In this document: piece after piece, positions 22,595-32,600 of the stretch
Position numbering within the stretch: position 1 is the stretch's first letter
Layout: the number at the start of each line of letters is the position of its first letter
NCBI GenBank assembly: GCA_949317995.1
Contig: OX439048.1
Coordinates: forward strand, 31,873,495-31,937,494
Source: Acholoe squamosa
Lineage: Eukaryota; Annelida; Polychaeta; Phyllodocida; Polynoidae
Direction: 5' to 3'
DNA: 64,000 nucleotides
Notes under the pieces: model-generated
What the model was told of the DNA's origin: nothing
The model's database searches: none
Seen by the model: only the letters and a program-made list of their open reading frames with translations
Position numbers and translations under genes: made by a program

Positions 22595-23399
22595 ATTTAT
22601 TTTATGTTTTTAGAGTGTCTAATTAACTGAAAATTAGCAAAATCCGTTACCGTAGTCCCCCGTACGAGCGGCGGTCCGCCATTTTGAATGTTTACATGCA
22701 CCCAGAACGAGGCTGCAGTGGTGGATCTGCCGCTGTGGTGGATCGACACACGTTACGCCACTGGGGGTGTGGCGATCGACGGCGCAATGCTATCTCTACG
22801 GGAAGAAGTTATTCACATAAAATAAGATATCTTATGGATGCACCCAGGCGGACGCCCTGGTGTAAATAGGAGTTCCTATTGGCACACTGGTGTGTACTGT
22901 CGGACCTTGATAGTCTGTCCCTTGATACACAGGATCCCCCAGGCTTTGACTGGGCAGTTATAATACATAAATATACAAATCTGTCTTTATAGTGTGTCAT
23001 CTGCCATTTCTTTCTACAACTTATGGAATGGACTGTAAATAAGGGCTCCGAAAGGCAGACTGATGTGCATACAAAAGGCCACACTAGCTGCTGTGAAAAT
23101 AATATTTATTGATACACCTCACAGTGTGTAAATAGCACTAGTCATTCCAATGGATTCCTCAGATAAAGATTTGGGTCTCTCAAACAGCCCCGAATGGAGG
23201 GACAGTCCATGTTCTCTCAGAATACCCAAACATCTTATAAGTTTACTGTGACTGATCTTGGTTTATAATAGTATTCCCAATTCTTTTTGAATTCATTGAC
23301 TGTTAATGTATTGGATCTAAAAGTAGATTTGTCCTCTGTATTCTAGCCCTCATGCAATTCACAAACAGTTTGTATTGAAGATATGACATTGGCTTTGAA
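22595..23399. other. Noncoding DNA
   Basis: A CpG-rich patch at 22655-22800 and ordinary sequence beyond. The short open frame in the patch has no family signature. No TIR pair found. Confidence 0.35.
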
Positions 23400-24140
23400 A
23401 AAATGATCTTGTTACCCTGGGTCTGCAATCAGCCTGAAACCCTAATTTCTAAATCATCATTCTGGAAACCCAGATAGCTACAGACCATAAACACCAGATA
23501 GTATCCTCCTAATATTGCAATCTTAATATTACAGTTATGACCTTGAACTTGATTAAATGCCCTTGTACAGTACCTCAAATTGGTCTGAAAGTCTCATGAT
23601 ATGAATCAGCATCCTCAAGATGTAAAGATCATGAAAATCAGGCAATGTCCTCCTGAAACAAGACTATGTTTTGTAATCATAACCTTGAACTAGATCAAAT
23701 GACCTTATTCAAAAAGTTATCAATCAAGAACAAACAGACAAGCAGATAAGTCGATCGAAAAAAAATCGCCATGTCTGCTTCATTAGCTTGGTTTCAATAC
23801 TACCCTCTAGGTGGTGCTGAGGTCATGCACTGTGACTTATTTGCGGCGCATGCATGACAATATCGAAAGTAGGCATTCAATGGGACTGCTTTCACACAAA
23901 TTCTTTGGATAGTAACTTGCACAGCTAAACTTTGACGTGTTCCTTAAAGTCTCTAAAGACTATATAATTTATGACATTGCTTGAAAGTACTACGCTTGCT
24001 TGTCAACTTTTTTTTGCTGGTGGCCATTTTGAAAAGGGCCCGAAAAAGGGGTTCAGGGGTCGGACCCTAAAATGTTCTGTTTCTTATGCCTATTAGCTTT
24101 CCAAATCTGAAAAAAAAAATCAATTTTAACAAAAAATCCT
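23400..24140 (-). repeat. Inverted counterpart of 16400-17400
   Basis: Shares phrases with the tandem repeat at 16.4-17.4 kb in the opposite orientation (CATGATATGAATCAGCATCC, TGACCTTGAACT, TCCTGAAACAAGACTATG), followed by the GCCCGAAAAAGGGGTTC/AGCTTTCCAAATCTG segment. Diverged. Confidence 0.5.
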
Positions 24141-24242
24141 ACGGGAGGCCTTCTTTGGACTCAGCATTTTGCATTATGATGCTTTCGTTAATTATTAACT
24201 AAGTAATGTATGAGCTAACAGGCACCGAATTCTGTTACCGTT

Positions 24243-24243
24243 A

Positions 24244-24272
<29 letters not shown>
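24243..24272 (+). repeat. (TG)n(TA)n microsatellite at the Ngaro insertion site
   Basis: A TG run followed by a TA run directly adjoins the left end of the element. The opposite flank (29111-29120) is also TA repeat, so the element seems to have landed within one microsatellite. Confidence 0.7.
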
Positions 24273-24274
<2 letters not shown>

Positions 24275-24436
24275 GTTATCTTGCTACCAGGGAATAATAA
24301 TACCGGTAATAACGATAATAATAATGTTGATATACGGTAATAATAAAGTATGCTAAGTAGTATAATAAATGATCATAACACAGACACATGAGTTTGGTGG
24401 GTTACTGACCTTGGGGCTATCAGCACCATACATGCC
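24273..24436 (-). repeat. Ngaro split direct repeat B2
   Basis: 164 bp, identical to 24751-24914 except at one base (TTATCTTGC here, TTATCTCGC there). It forms the 3' terminus of the element. Confidence 0.9.
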
Positions 24437-24540
24437 TTTATTAAAACAACTATAATAATTAGTTGACAAAGCATAGTCAGTAAAATGCATAATATAATAA
24501 CATTAGTATAGTAATAACAATAGTAATAACATTAGTAAAA

Positions 24541-24750
24541 ATTTAAAAATCAAGGAAACACCCAGTGTGGTGTTACCTGTCCAGGTGAATCGAGCCAACT
24601 GACGGTTACTTTGAACCACCCCCTTATATACTGGAGGAGTATTTACCATGACGTCACACTATGACATCATAGATACCAATGCGCGCAGAAAGTAGTCCCT
24701 AACCGTCCGCGGCTAATTATATAAATATACACGAGTGTATATAGTTCCAT
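24541..24750 (-). repeat. Ngaro split direct repeat A2
   Basis: Matches A1 (28903-29110) with one substitution (CCCAGTGTGG against CCCAGCGTGG) and a 3-bp indel after CCAACTGA. It contains paired TGACGTCA-like and TGACATCA motifs and abuts B1 directly. Confidence 0.9.
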
Positions 24751-24914
24751 AAGTTATCTCGCTACCAGGGAATAATAATACCGGTAATAACGATAATAAT
24801 AATGTTGATATACGGTAATAATAAAGTATGCTAAGTAGTATAATAAATGATCATAACACAGACACATGAGTTTGGTGGGTTACTGACCTTGGGGCTATCA
24901 GCACCATACATGCC
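24751..24914 (-). repeat. Ngaro split direct repeat B1
   Basis: Lies directly between the recombinase frame and A2. Sequence as for B2. Confidence 0.9.
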
Positions 24915-24958
24915 AAACACCTAAACACACCAAACACATGTGAACACACACATACCAA

Positions 24959-25912
24959 TCAGCAATGCAATTGAGATTGGCAAAGTCTATCTAATTCCAA
25001 AAGTTCATTTTTATGATTATGTAAATATGTAAAAACAGAATTAGATTTCCAATTTACCTTTTTCTTAATGGAGTCTATACTGAGTCCAGCATCCTTCAAC
25101 ATAGTAGCACCTCCATGCCTAAGAGAATGAGTGGAGACTGAACCTTTGATACCAGCACGTAGAGATAAAGATTTCAATCTCGAATTAATATATTGGTATT
25201 GTAGAGAAACACCATTAATATTGAATAATAACTCACTCACACCCCTACCTGAGCACAATTTTCCTAAGTCTTTACAAGGACATAACAATGAGGTATCGTC
25301 CCTACATAAATATATATTAAAAGAATGGCTACCAAGCTGGTCCGTTTTAGAAGTTTTAATGCAAAGACTAGAATAACTTTTACATACTTTAACATCACCT
25401 ACCCTTAGTGTATGGGGAGACAACACGACATGCCCTATCCTGAGGACACCTCTATAACATAAGAGAATAGCTAACCAAAATTTCAAGTCAGCCCTGCTGG
25501 AGAGATCCAAGTACGACCTAATACATAACATTTCTTTTGGACTCAATGGGTGAATAACCCTAGTAGGAACAGAATAATTTCTATCAATACCATCCAACAC
25601 CTTTTTTAGCATGAAATTACCGCTATGGTCCAAGCCACCCCTAAGCTTTTGATGATACCAAATGGACGATAAATAATTCCTTACAGAAGAAGGTTTCATA
25701 TATTCAGATAAATATACTGCATATGTAGCAGCCTGTGAGGGAGAACAAGGAAATTTAGATAAATTAAATTTATTACAAAATTTTTTATACCTGTTAAGTT
25801 GTTGTTTCCTTGTTCTCCTCGTATTCTCTGATACACCCTTCGTTAAAAGACACTCTTTTCTTTTTTGTAACCTTTTCCATTCTGGAATTAAAGCAACACA
25901 TATCATTTTCAT
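24959..25912 (-). CDS. Ngaro tyrosine recombinase (integrase)
   Basis: 317 residues, ATG at 25912. It carries out strand cleavage and exchange to integrate the element's circular DNA. An alpha-helical core-binding domain fills roughly residues 20-110 (RYKKFCNKF, SQAATYAVYLSEY). The catalytic domain follows, with all expected residues: box I Arg158 in GVLRIG, a Lys in the IKTSK turn (186 or 189), box II His262 and Arg265 in HSLRHGG, Trp288 at the His/Trp position, and nucleophile Tyr296 in FTYLHN. Intact full-length frame, no internal stop. It begins about 110 bases after the RT frame stops and is in a different frame. The motif set matches Ngaro/DIRS recombinases better than Crypton recombinases, and the adjoining RT settles it. 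Confidence 0.92.
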   Translation of the reverse strand: MKMICVALIPEWKRLQKRKECLLTKGVSENTRRTRKQQLNRYKKFCNKFNLSKFPCSPSQAATYAVYLSEYMKPSSVRNYLSSIWYHQKLRGGLDHSGNFMLKKVLDGIDRNYSVPTRVIHPLSPKEMLCIRSYLDLSSRADLKFWLAILLCYRGVLRIGHVVLSPHTLRVGDVKVCKSYSSLCIKTSKTDQLGSHSFNIYLCRDDTSLLCPCKDLGKLCSGRGVSELLFNINGVSLQYQYINSRLKSLSLRAGIKGSVSTHSLRHGGATMLKDAGLSIDSIKKKVNWKSNSVFTYLHNHKNELLELDRLCQSQLHC

Positions 25913-26022
25913 GGAGAGAAGTTATACATTTACCAGGCATACCTTTATATGCAAGTCTTGACAACTGGTCAGCCAGGATATTGTCCTCTGACTTAATGTA
26001 TGTAGCGAATATTTCTACATTG

Positions 26023-27783
26023 TTAATGAAACAGCCAAAAAATTTCTCTCAGCCATTCCATACAAAGTTTGTTTTTAGACCTGCCGGTATTAATCATTGC
26101 TAGCACTTGCATATTATCGGTAATGCAATGTATTCTTTTATTTTTACAGCCAGATACCCAACGTCTAAGACCCATAAGAAGAGGATATAACTCGTATACA
26201 TTTATATTCCTATGGTGATTTTTCAAATTATCTAGTATTGGTGGTTGAGTAAAATGACCACTACCTAGACTGAATTTATCGTAAGACGTCCAGTCACCAT
26301 ATAAATAATCTTTACCCATCCAAGCCCCGAAGCCTTTCATGGATGAATCCGAGTACATTGGAGTATCGAACAGATCATTTAAGATCAAACTTTTACCATT
26401 AAAAGTATTGCAGAATCTCAACCACCATTCCATATCATTCCTTGTACACTCAGAAATTTTTATAATACCTCTAGGCCTTGCTCTGGCACAAAGATCAAAA
26501 ATTCTGCGACTAAAAGTTCTCCCACCTTTAACCACTTGGGAGCAAAAGGACATGAGACCTCCAATCCTCTCCAGGGTCTTCTTGGAAATAAATTTCCTAT
26601 TGACATTATCTAACAAAATGCCCTTCATTTTGTCTATCTTATCTTTAGGTAGAGTTAACTGCCGTTCAACAGAATTAATCAGAATACCTAAAAATTTGCA
26701 CTCTTGTGCTGGATCGGTTACCTTTTCCTTGGAGATGACAAAACCCATATATTCCATACATTCCACTAGTAAATTTCTCTGTCTGAGGCATTCTTCATAA
26801 GAATTTGCAATAATTATAAAATCATCTAGATAATTTACAATTTTTCCTACACCGTAGAACTTTGCCACCTCCACAATAAAATCAGAGATCCTATTAAAAA
26901 TATATGGAGCACATTTCAGCCCAAAAGTTAACCTGTTGCTTACATAATAATCCTCACCATGTCCAAAATCCCATCTGAAACCTTGCATGGTCGTGTGAGG
27001 TGCATATACATTTATAGACCTATAAGCTGACTTTAAATCTACCACACTCATGAAATCGTTCTTGTTCAACTGAGCAGTCACCGTGCTAATATTATTATAA
27101 GAAAAAGCTGAGGTAGTAGTATCCATAAAATTATTAATAGATATTTTATCAGGCATACTGCAGTCAGTTATGGGTCTTAACTTGCCATTTGATTTTTCTA
27201 CACCACCTAGGGCATGGATACAACGGGGTTTACCTTCACTCTTCGAGACTAGACCCGCCTCCAACTCGTCTAATAATATACCACAATATTCATTATAGAA
27301 TCTTCCCTCCAGGATTGACTTATAATTTTTACAATCATAAGTAGTACGACAGTCCGGATCCACAATTTTAAACCCTTGAACAATACCATGCCATAGAAAA
27401 TCAGCCTCTGTACCACTAATATCAATGAGACCGTTTTGCTGATGGAAAGAAGCTAACCTACATGGTAAAATTTGAGCTCTTTCCCCACCAATGTAATGAA
27501 CACACGTACATACACCATTAATACAATCGTCATATACCCTGATGCTGGGTAAGTCTGTGACACTGACAGTAAAAAGGGGTTCATTACCAACCTGTATTAG
27601 ACTATTACAAGTAACACTTATATCATTCCCTAAAGAATTAAATTCTTGGAAAATATCATGTTCTGATACGGACTCAGTTGAAAGAATACAATCCTTAACC
27701 CTCTCCGTATGATTTACCTCCTGTACTGGAGTTTTTGAGGGCGAGTCGACATCTACCACATCTACCATAACTTGGTCAGGCAT
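26023..27783 (-). CDS. Ngaro reverse transcriptase-RNase H (frameshifted at C-terminus)
   Basis: 586 residues from the ATG at 27783. It copies element RNA into DNA and degrades the RNA strand. The RT domain spans about residues 190-370, with the first catalytic Asp249 in SVVDLKSAY and the YLDD box at 318-321. A connection region follows, then RNase H with Asp479 (YSDSS), Glu531 (YELYPLL) and Asp556 (CITDN). The frame stops soon after (WLFH, stop at 26023). The last conserved RNase H block, of the N-x-x-AD-x-LSR type with the fourth catalytic Asp, is encoded just downstream (about 25944-25990) but in another frame, so a small indel near 26023-26040 has broken the gene. Upstream, this frame is continuous with gag except for one UAG. 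Confidence 0.9.
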   Translation of the reverse strand: MPDQVMVDVVDVDSPSKTPVQEVNHTERVKDCILSTESVSEHDIFQEFNSLGNDISVTCNSLIQVGNEPLFTVSVTDLPSIRVYDDCINGVCTCVHYIGGERAQILPCRLASFHQQNGLIDISGTEADFLWHGIVQGFKIVDPDCRTTYDCKNYKSILEGRFYNEYCGILLDELEAGLVSKSEGKPRCIHALGGVEKSNGKLRPITDCSMPDKISINNFMDTTTSAFSYNNISTVTAQLNKNDFMSVVDLKSAYRSINVYAPHTTMQGFRWDFGHGEDYYVSNRLTFGLKCAPYIFNRISDFIVEVAKFYGVGKIVNYLDDFIIIANSYEECLRQRNLLVECMEYMGFVISKEKVTDPAQECKFLGILINSVERQLTLPKDKIDKMKGILLDNVNRKFISKKTLERIGGLMSFCSQVVKGGRTFSRRIFDLCARARPRGIIKISECTRNDMEWWLRFCNTFNGKSLILNDLFDTPMYSDSSMKGFGAWMGKDYLYGDWTSYDKFSLGSGHFTQPPILDNLKNHHRNINVYELYPLLMGLRRWVSGCKNKRIHCITDNMQVLAMINTGRSKNKLCMEWLREIFWLFH

Positions 27784-27831
27784 CAAACAACTATCATTAC
27801 CAGCTATGGGACATCGACCACCTGCAGTTTC

Positions 27832-28866
27832 CTATTCATTTCTGGATTTTTGGCATTCAGTTTTACCATGACCAGAAGAACTGCATCCGCTGCAAACATG
27901 TCTATACTTACAGGGGTCCCTCACACAACCTTCTGCTCTATTAAAAGCATAACAAGAATTATTTGAGATTTTTTGTTTGATACCATTCCTAGACTTGGTG
28001 GCATAAGCCTTCTGCGCTTGAACAGTACCATCATATGATAAGTGCCTCAGAATGTCAGAGTTGTCTATAACCCCAAAGGCTTCTATCCCATCCTTGTTTG
28101 CCCTGGTCCTAACTGATTTGTCGTAGGCCAAAAGGGCTGCTACTGTATACATTCTTGTACCAGCTTTTTCAACCAGAACCTGTAGATGTTTTAACATGCC
28201 TTCTACATCACTACTGTCCTTGTAATAATCCAAAACAAAATTCAAATTGACAAGTACCAATTTCTCAACGGTGTCGATCTTTTCCCGTTTTTTTACATAT
28301 ATCTCATGGTCAAACTCACCACATTTGGTACTGGTGTGTAGCTTGGAAGTAGTAGAATCTACTGACGACCCTCCTGAAGACGACCGAGGTCTGTGACGAG
28401 CGGAGAATGATGATTTTGATCTCCGGCGATGACCGCGATGCCCGACCTCGTCCCACTTAGAACCGTTACTAAGGACGCTCGGAGACCGCTGCCTAGATAC
28501 GCGGCTGCGCCCTTGGTGATCTGACGTCACTGGTCGTTGACAAACATTCGCACGTGCATGCTGCCACACCCCCTCCGTAGATTTCGTCTCGTCTTTCCTG
28601 TCCTTTCCAGCCACCAGCTCCTGCAGCAAGCCTTTGATACTGCACAATTCGTCCTCCAACGACTCCAACCTCTCCTTCTGGTCAATGAATTGATCGTCTT
28701 CTAACCCCTTAGCATGGTGGGGCGATGCAGACCTCTGATCTACACAAGACGAATCCAACTCACTCGCAAGTCCTAAATTGGCCGATTCTACCGTTTTCTT
28801 TGCCGATTTGGCCGATTTTTTAGAAGTAGTTGCCGCCTTGGCACTTCTAGTTGATTTTCTCCCCAT
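27832..28866 (-). CDS. Ngaro gag-like nucleic-acid-binding protein
   Basis: 344 residues, taking the ATG at 28866 (MGRKSTRSAK) as start. Lys/Ser/Ala-rich basic N-terminus, a short coiled coil at about 64-87 (ERLESLEDELCSIKGLLQEL), an Arg/Ser-rich stretch at about 110-170, then a helical domain. The C-terminus carries two zinc-binding motifs: C305-x8-C-x4-C-x3-H323, a CCCH type, and C325-x2-C-x4-H-x4-C338, a retroviral-type zinc knuckle. It probably packages element RNA. It ends at a UAG at 27832-27834. RT lies in the same frame with 16 sense codons between that UAG and the RT ATG. Confidence 0.82.
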   Translation of the reverse strand: MGRKSTRSAKAATTSKKSAKSAKKTVESANLGLASELDSSCVDQRSASPHHAKGLEDDQFIDQKERLESLEDELCSIKGLLQELVAGKDRKDETKSTEGVWQHARANVCQRPVTSDHQGRSRVSRQRSPSVLSNGSKWDEVGHRGHRRRSKSSFSARHRPRSSSGGSSVDSTTSKLHTSTKCGEFDHEIYVKKREKIDTVEKLVLVNLNFVLDYYKDSSDVEGMLKHLQVLVEKAGTRMYTVAALLAYDKSVRTRANKDGIEAFGVIDNSDILRHLSYDGTVQAQKAYATKSRNGIKQKISNNSCYAFNRAEGCVRDPCKYRHVCSGCSSSGHGKTECQKSRNE

Positions 28867-28902
28867 CTTGATTCGAAAAATCAAATATTAACCACGAAAA
28901 TC

Positions 28903-29110
28903 ATTTAAAAATCAAGGAAACACCCAGCGTGGTGTTACCTGTCCAGGTGAATCGAGCCAACTGAGTTACTTTGAACCACCCCCTTATATACTGGAGGAGT
29001 ATTTACCATGACGTCACACTATGACATCATAGATACCAATGCGCGCAGAAAGTAGTCCCTAACCGTCCGCGGCTAATTATATAAATATACACGAGTGTAT
29101 ATAGTTCCAT
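28903..29110 (-). repeat. Ngaro split direct repeat A1 (5' terminus)
   Basis: The 5' end of the element on the minus strand, matching A2. It should carry the element's promoter. Its outer edge meets a TA-repeat at 29111. Confidence 0.88.
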
Positions 29111-29375
29111 ATATATATATTCATAATACCACTCACTTGGCAAGGAACAATATCATAGTTATTCAGTCATCTGGCCATTTTGGATGCTGCAATTGTCCGC
29201 CATTAAATATTTATTTAGGAATATGGGTTAGGGTTATTGCATGAGGGTGTGCATATGGAGCACATTGGTTAACCCATGAAGTTACACACCTAATTAGATG
29301 ACTATCTAATTAAAAAATCACAATTATCATTCTCCCCTTTTCTTCTGTTCCAGGTTAGGGGTTGGTCAGCCTGAC

Positions 29376-29684
29376 ATGGCCACAGGCCGTGATGGTTTCT
29401 GCACTGATGAGGCAACCATTGAAGATATAGAACATATTGACACTGGTTTGGACCTGGTTACATTCGAGCAAGTACAGGACACCTATGCCCATGGAGAGGA
29501 TATCTCACTAAGTTATACATTGGGGAGGGAGTGTAGGCCCAGTGCCCGTGACTGGGTGGGGCTCTACCCCCTCAAGTGGACAAGCACCAAAGACTATGTA
29601 ACCTATGAGTGGGCACCCAAAAATCTACAGGATGACAGCTGGCCCAATAGGAGGGGCGTTCTCTTCAAGGCTAATTGCATCCAG
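29376..29684 (+). CDS. SKICH gene coding exon 1
   Basis: Residues 1-103, phase 0, donor CAG|GTAGGT. Holds most of the SKICH domain, including [11 protein letters not shown] and VTYEWAPK. The frame stays open back to the acceptor at 29353, so an earlier start in a previous exon cannot be excluded. The ATG is favoured because family members usually start shortly before the domain. Confidence 0.88.
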
Positions 29685-32600
29685 GTAGGTTGTAACTCAT
29701 ATTTATAGTCTTTTATGCAGCAAGAAAGGGAAACGTTTCAAAGAATCTTGATAACATTTTTGCTGGTAATTGTTACAATGTTTACGATTAACATCCATTT
29801 TGTCTTTTTGCCTATTTCTTGCCTTATAGGTGCAGCCATCTGCTGAAAGTCACTACCAGTTTCTTTACATCACCAAACACAGTCAGGTTATTGGAGTCAG
29901 CTCCAAGTTCTACATCAACGACATCATTCCTAGCTGTATAGAGCGCCCTTTCAGTAGCCTCACATCACTGACCTCTTTTGCATCATTGGAATTGGCCTCA
30001 GGGAAAGGTGAGTTAATTGTTATATGTCTTGAAAGTGCTATAGTGTTATTGTTTTTGCATGGAACAAAGAAGTTTTTTTTTAAATTTTTTTAAATGTGAT
30101 TGCTTCAAAATTTCTCCCTTTTTATTTCCCCCCTTTCTTTTTGCTAAGTGGTATTGTTGGGGAATAATGTCAAAATGGTCGGAAATAACTCTTAAGAATA
30201 TACATTCAAGATGAGACAAACTTTGAAAAATGAAAAGTTGTATTTGCAGGTTCTTCACAAGACTTTGAACTAGTTGATGGTGGATCAGCAACATCCTTTG
30301 AGTATGTAGATGCTGACTCCAACCTTCATCTCGATGAATTCTTTGGGGGCTGCACATCGCCCGTTTCATCAGACATGAACCTCAGTCTCCTATTTGACAT
30401 AACTTCTACTCCCGTTCATCGTTCGCCCTCATCCTCCTTCCACCTGGATTGGCTGTTTGATGAACATCAGGAAGACTCTAACACAGAGGTACCTGAAGAA
30501 CAACATGATCCAGAGAATGTATATCTCAATGTACTCTATGAGCCAAAACAAACGTACACCCCAAGGGAATTGTTCCATCGGCTCAGAGACATTTGTGATG
30601 GACAGTGGGATGAAGTCTTCTTTGAAATGATGGAGCAGTCATTGCCCATAGAGAAGCAGGAACCCAATGGACAAGCTGTGGTGGTTTACCAACCACGTCA
30701 TGTGATTCCTTACTGTAGCAGACAGATTTTACCTCCTGTAGAGTCAGGTCCACTTATAGTCTATGAACAACCAGGTCCAGTGGTCCTCTTCAACCCAAGA
30801 CACTCACTGGTGAACAATTTTGAAAATGTGGTAAGTTAACATTATCAAGTGTTTCTGAATTGAGTATACTAGTCAGACATTATATCCTGTTGTTTCATAT
30901 ACGTTCCAAGATACTGTACTACCTTGCTTGTAAGGCACATCTCGCACATAAGAGTCAAGAGAAGAGCTATGAGATGCATGAACATATATATTACCCTGCT
31001 TATAAGATGCACCGTCTCTTTTGGGAAGTTCTATAAGGTGCAGTAAGTCTCAACTTTGCATATAAGCTCAAGGCACTAAAATATGTATAGAAGGCAAGAT
31101 GCACCTCATTAGACTGATGGTAGAATAATGACAATATGCTATCAGTTCATCTCTTATAGTAGACAATTAGTTGAAGAACAACAATAAGTCAAATAGGTGC
31201 ACTATGGCAGGAACTTTAGTGATTCTATCATTAAGCATTAAAACATGACAGCTTTTCCCAAAAATCTGTTTTCTTTTCGTTTTTTGATTTACCTCAATAA
31301 GAAGAACGATAAGACTGTTGAAACAGAGAAGGAAGAGCTACTGAAACCTATAACTACTCGGCGGTTCTTTGCATACCAACCACAGCAGCTGTCAGTCCTC
31401 TGTCAGAACAAGGTAAGTGTAGTGAGAACTGATACAATTTAGTGTGACAAAATAACACAGATTTTTATGTCCAGGCTGTTGAATGCTTAGATACCTGCCT
31501 TGATGTACTGTTTTTGAATTCTCTCTGATGGTGGGTGCTGGGTTAAATTTTTGTTACGAGTCATGTTTTGTTTCCCTGACTACCAACGTTCCTACGGCTA
31601 AAAAGTTACCTAGAAAACGTGACCTCGTTATACCAGGTGACTTTCACGAAAATGGTAAAAAAAAAAGTCATGATACCTCTGGGCAAAAGGGATTGATTTA
31701 TGTTTTGCCTTCATATATGGGTCAGGTCGTCAGAAAGTGTCAGATTTTGCCCTTAAAAATTAATTTTCTAACTACTTTATATAACCCTAACAAATTTGTG
31801 AAGGGACATCTCAGCTCAGAAAACAAAAAATACCGACTTAGGACATCCGGTTCCACTTTAATTGCTTGTTTTGTGGCATGTAACGTCCGGTACCAAAATG
31901 TTGAAATATGGAGGTAATTAAAGTTGCTGTCAGTAATATAGAATGTCCCATTATGCATAGCAAACACATGCAATAGCAAGGCCAATATGTCTATTATTGA
32001 CTTCAATTACGAAATGGAACAAAATTATAGTTATGCATGCACAGTAGACTGCCTCTTACATGATGATAAAAGTATCGGACATTACGTAACGTCCAGTACT
32101 TTTATCAGAATTATTTCACATAAGCTGCTCTCACATGGAGACATATGCTGATAGACACACAATTTGTTCACCAAAGTAGGGGATAATAGGTCCCTTTATA
32201 TAGGTAATAACAAAAATGTTTTATTTTTTCCATGTAATATAACTGATTTAGATTTAGGTACCGGACGTTACAAATTACAGATTTCCATTTTTAAAGACAC
32301 ATAATGAAAAATTCTCATACAGTAACATGTCCAAACCTCATGGAAATGATACCTATAATCATATACAATATAAAAAATAACTTTGGGATACTCCAGATGT
32401 TCCTTATTCAATACAGGACACTTGTAAAAAAATACAAAAAGTCAAAAAAGGAACAAATTTGGCCATTTTTTTCATTTTACCAGGCTACAAGTAAGAGTTT
32501 TTGATGCATGACCACAAATCAACATTTTTTCTGATAGCCCCAAGTGTCCTCTATCGAGTCTATGTAAGACAAGATTGGTTCACAACTTCTTTCTCCAGAG

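Larger units (their letters stand above)
24273..29110 (-). mobile_element. Ngaro-type tyrosine-recombinase retrotransposon
   Basis: About 4.8 kb on the minus strand, in transcription order: A1 (29110-28903), gag-like frame, RT-RNase H frame, tyrosine recombinase frame, B1 (24914-24751), A2 (24750-24541), a spacer, then B2 (24436-24273). Split direct repeats of the form A1-ORFs-B1-A2-B2 are the hallmark of Ngaro/PAT-type elements within the DIRS order, which integrate by a tyrosine recombinase through a circular DNA intermediate and make no target duplication. B1 and B2 differ at one base in 164. A1 and A2 differ by one substitution and one 3-bp indel. The insertion is therefore young. No methyltransferase or hydrolase frame is present, unlike DIRS proper and some vertebrate Ngaro elements. 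Two breaks, a UAG between gag and RT and a frameshift in RNase H, may make this copy non-autonomous. Confidence 0.9.

Noticed and set aside
24959-25912. Reading the recombinase frame as a Crypton element.
   Set aside because: Cryptons lack reverse transcriptase. Here RT-RNase H and split direct repeats flank the recombinase in Ngaro order.
29376-30007. Reading the SKICH domain as part of an INPP5K/INPP5J-type phosphatase.
   Set aside because: In those proteins SKICH is C-terminal to a phosphatase domain. Here it is N-terminal and followed by a coiled coil.
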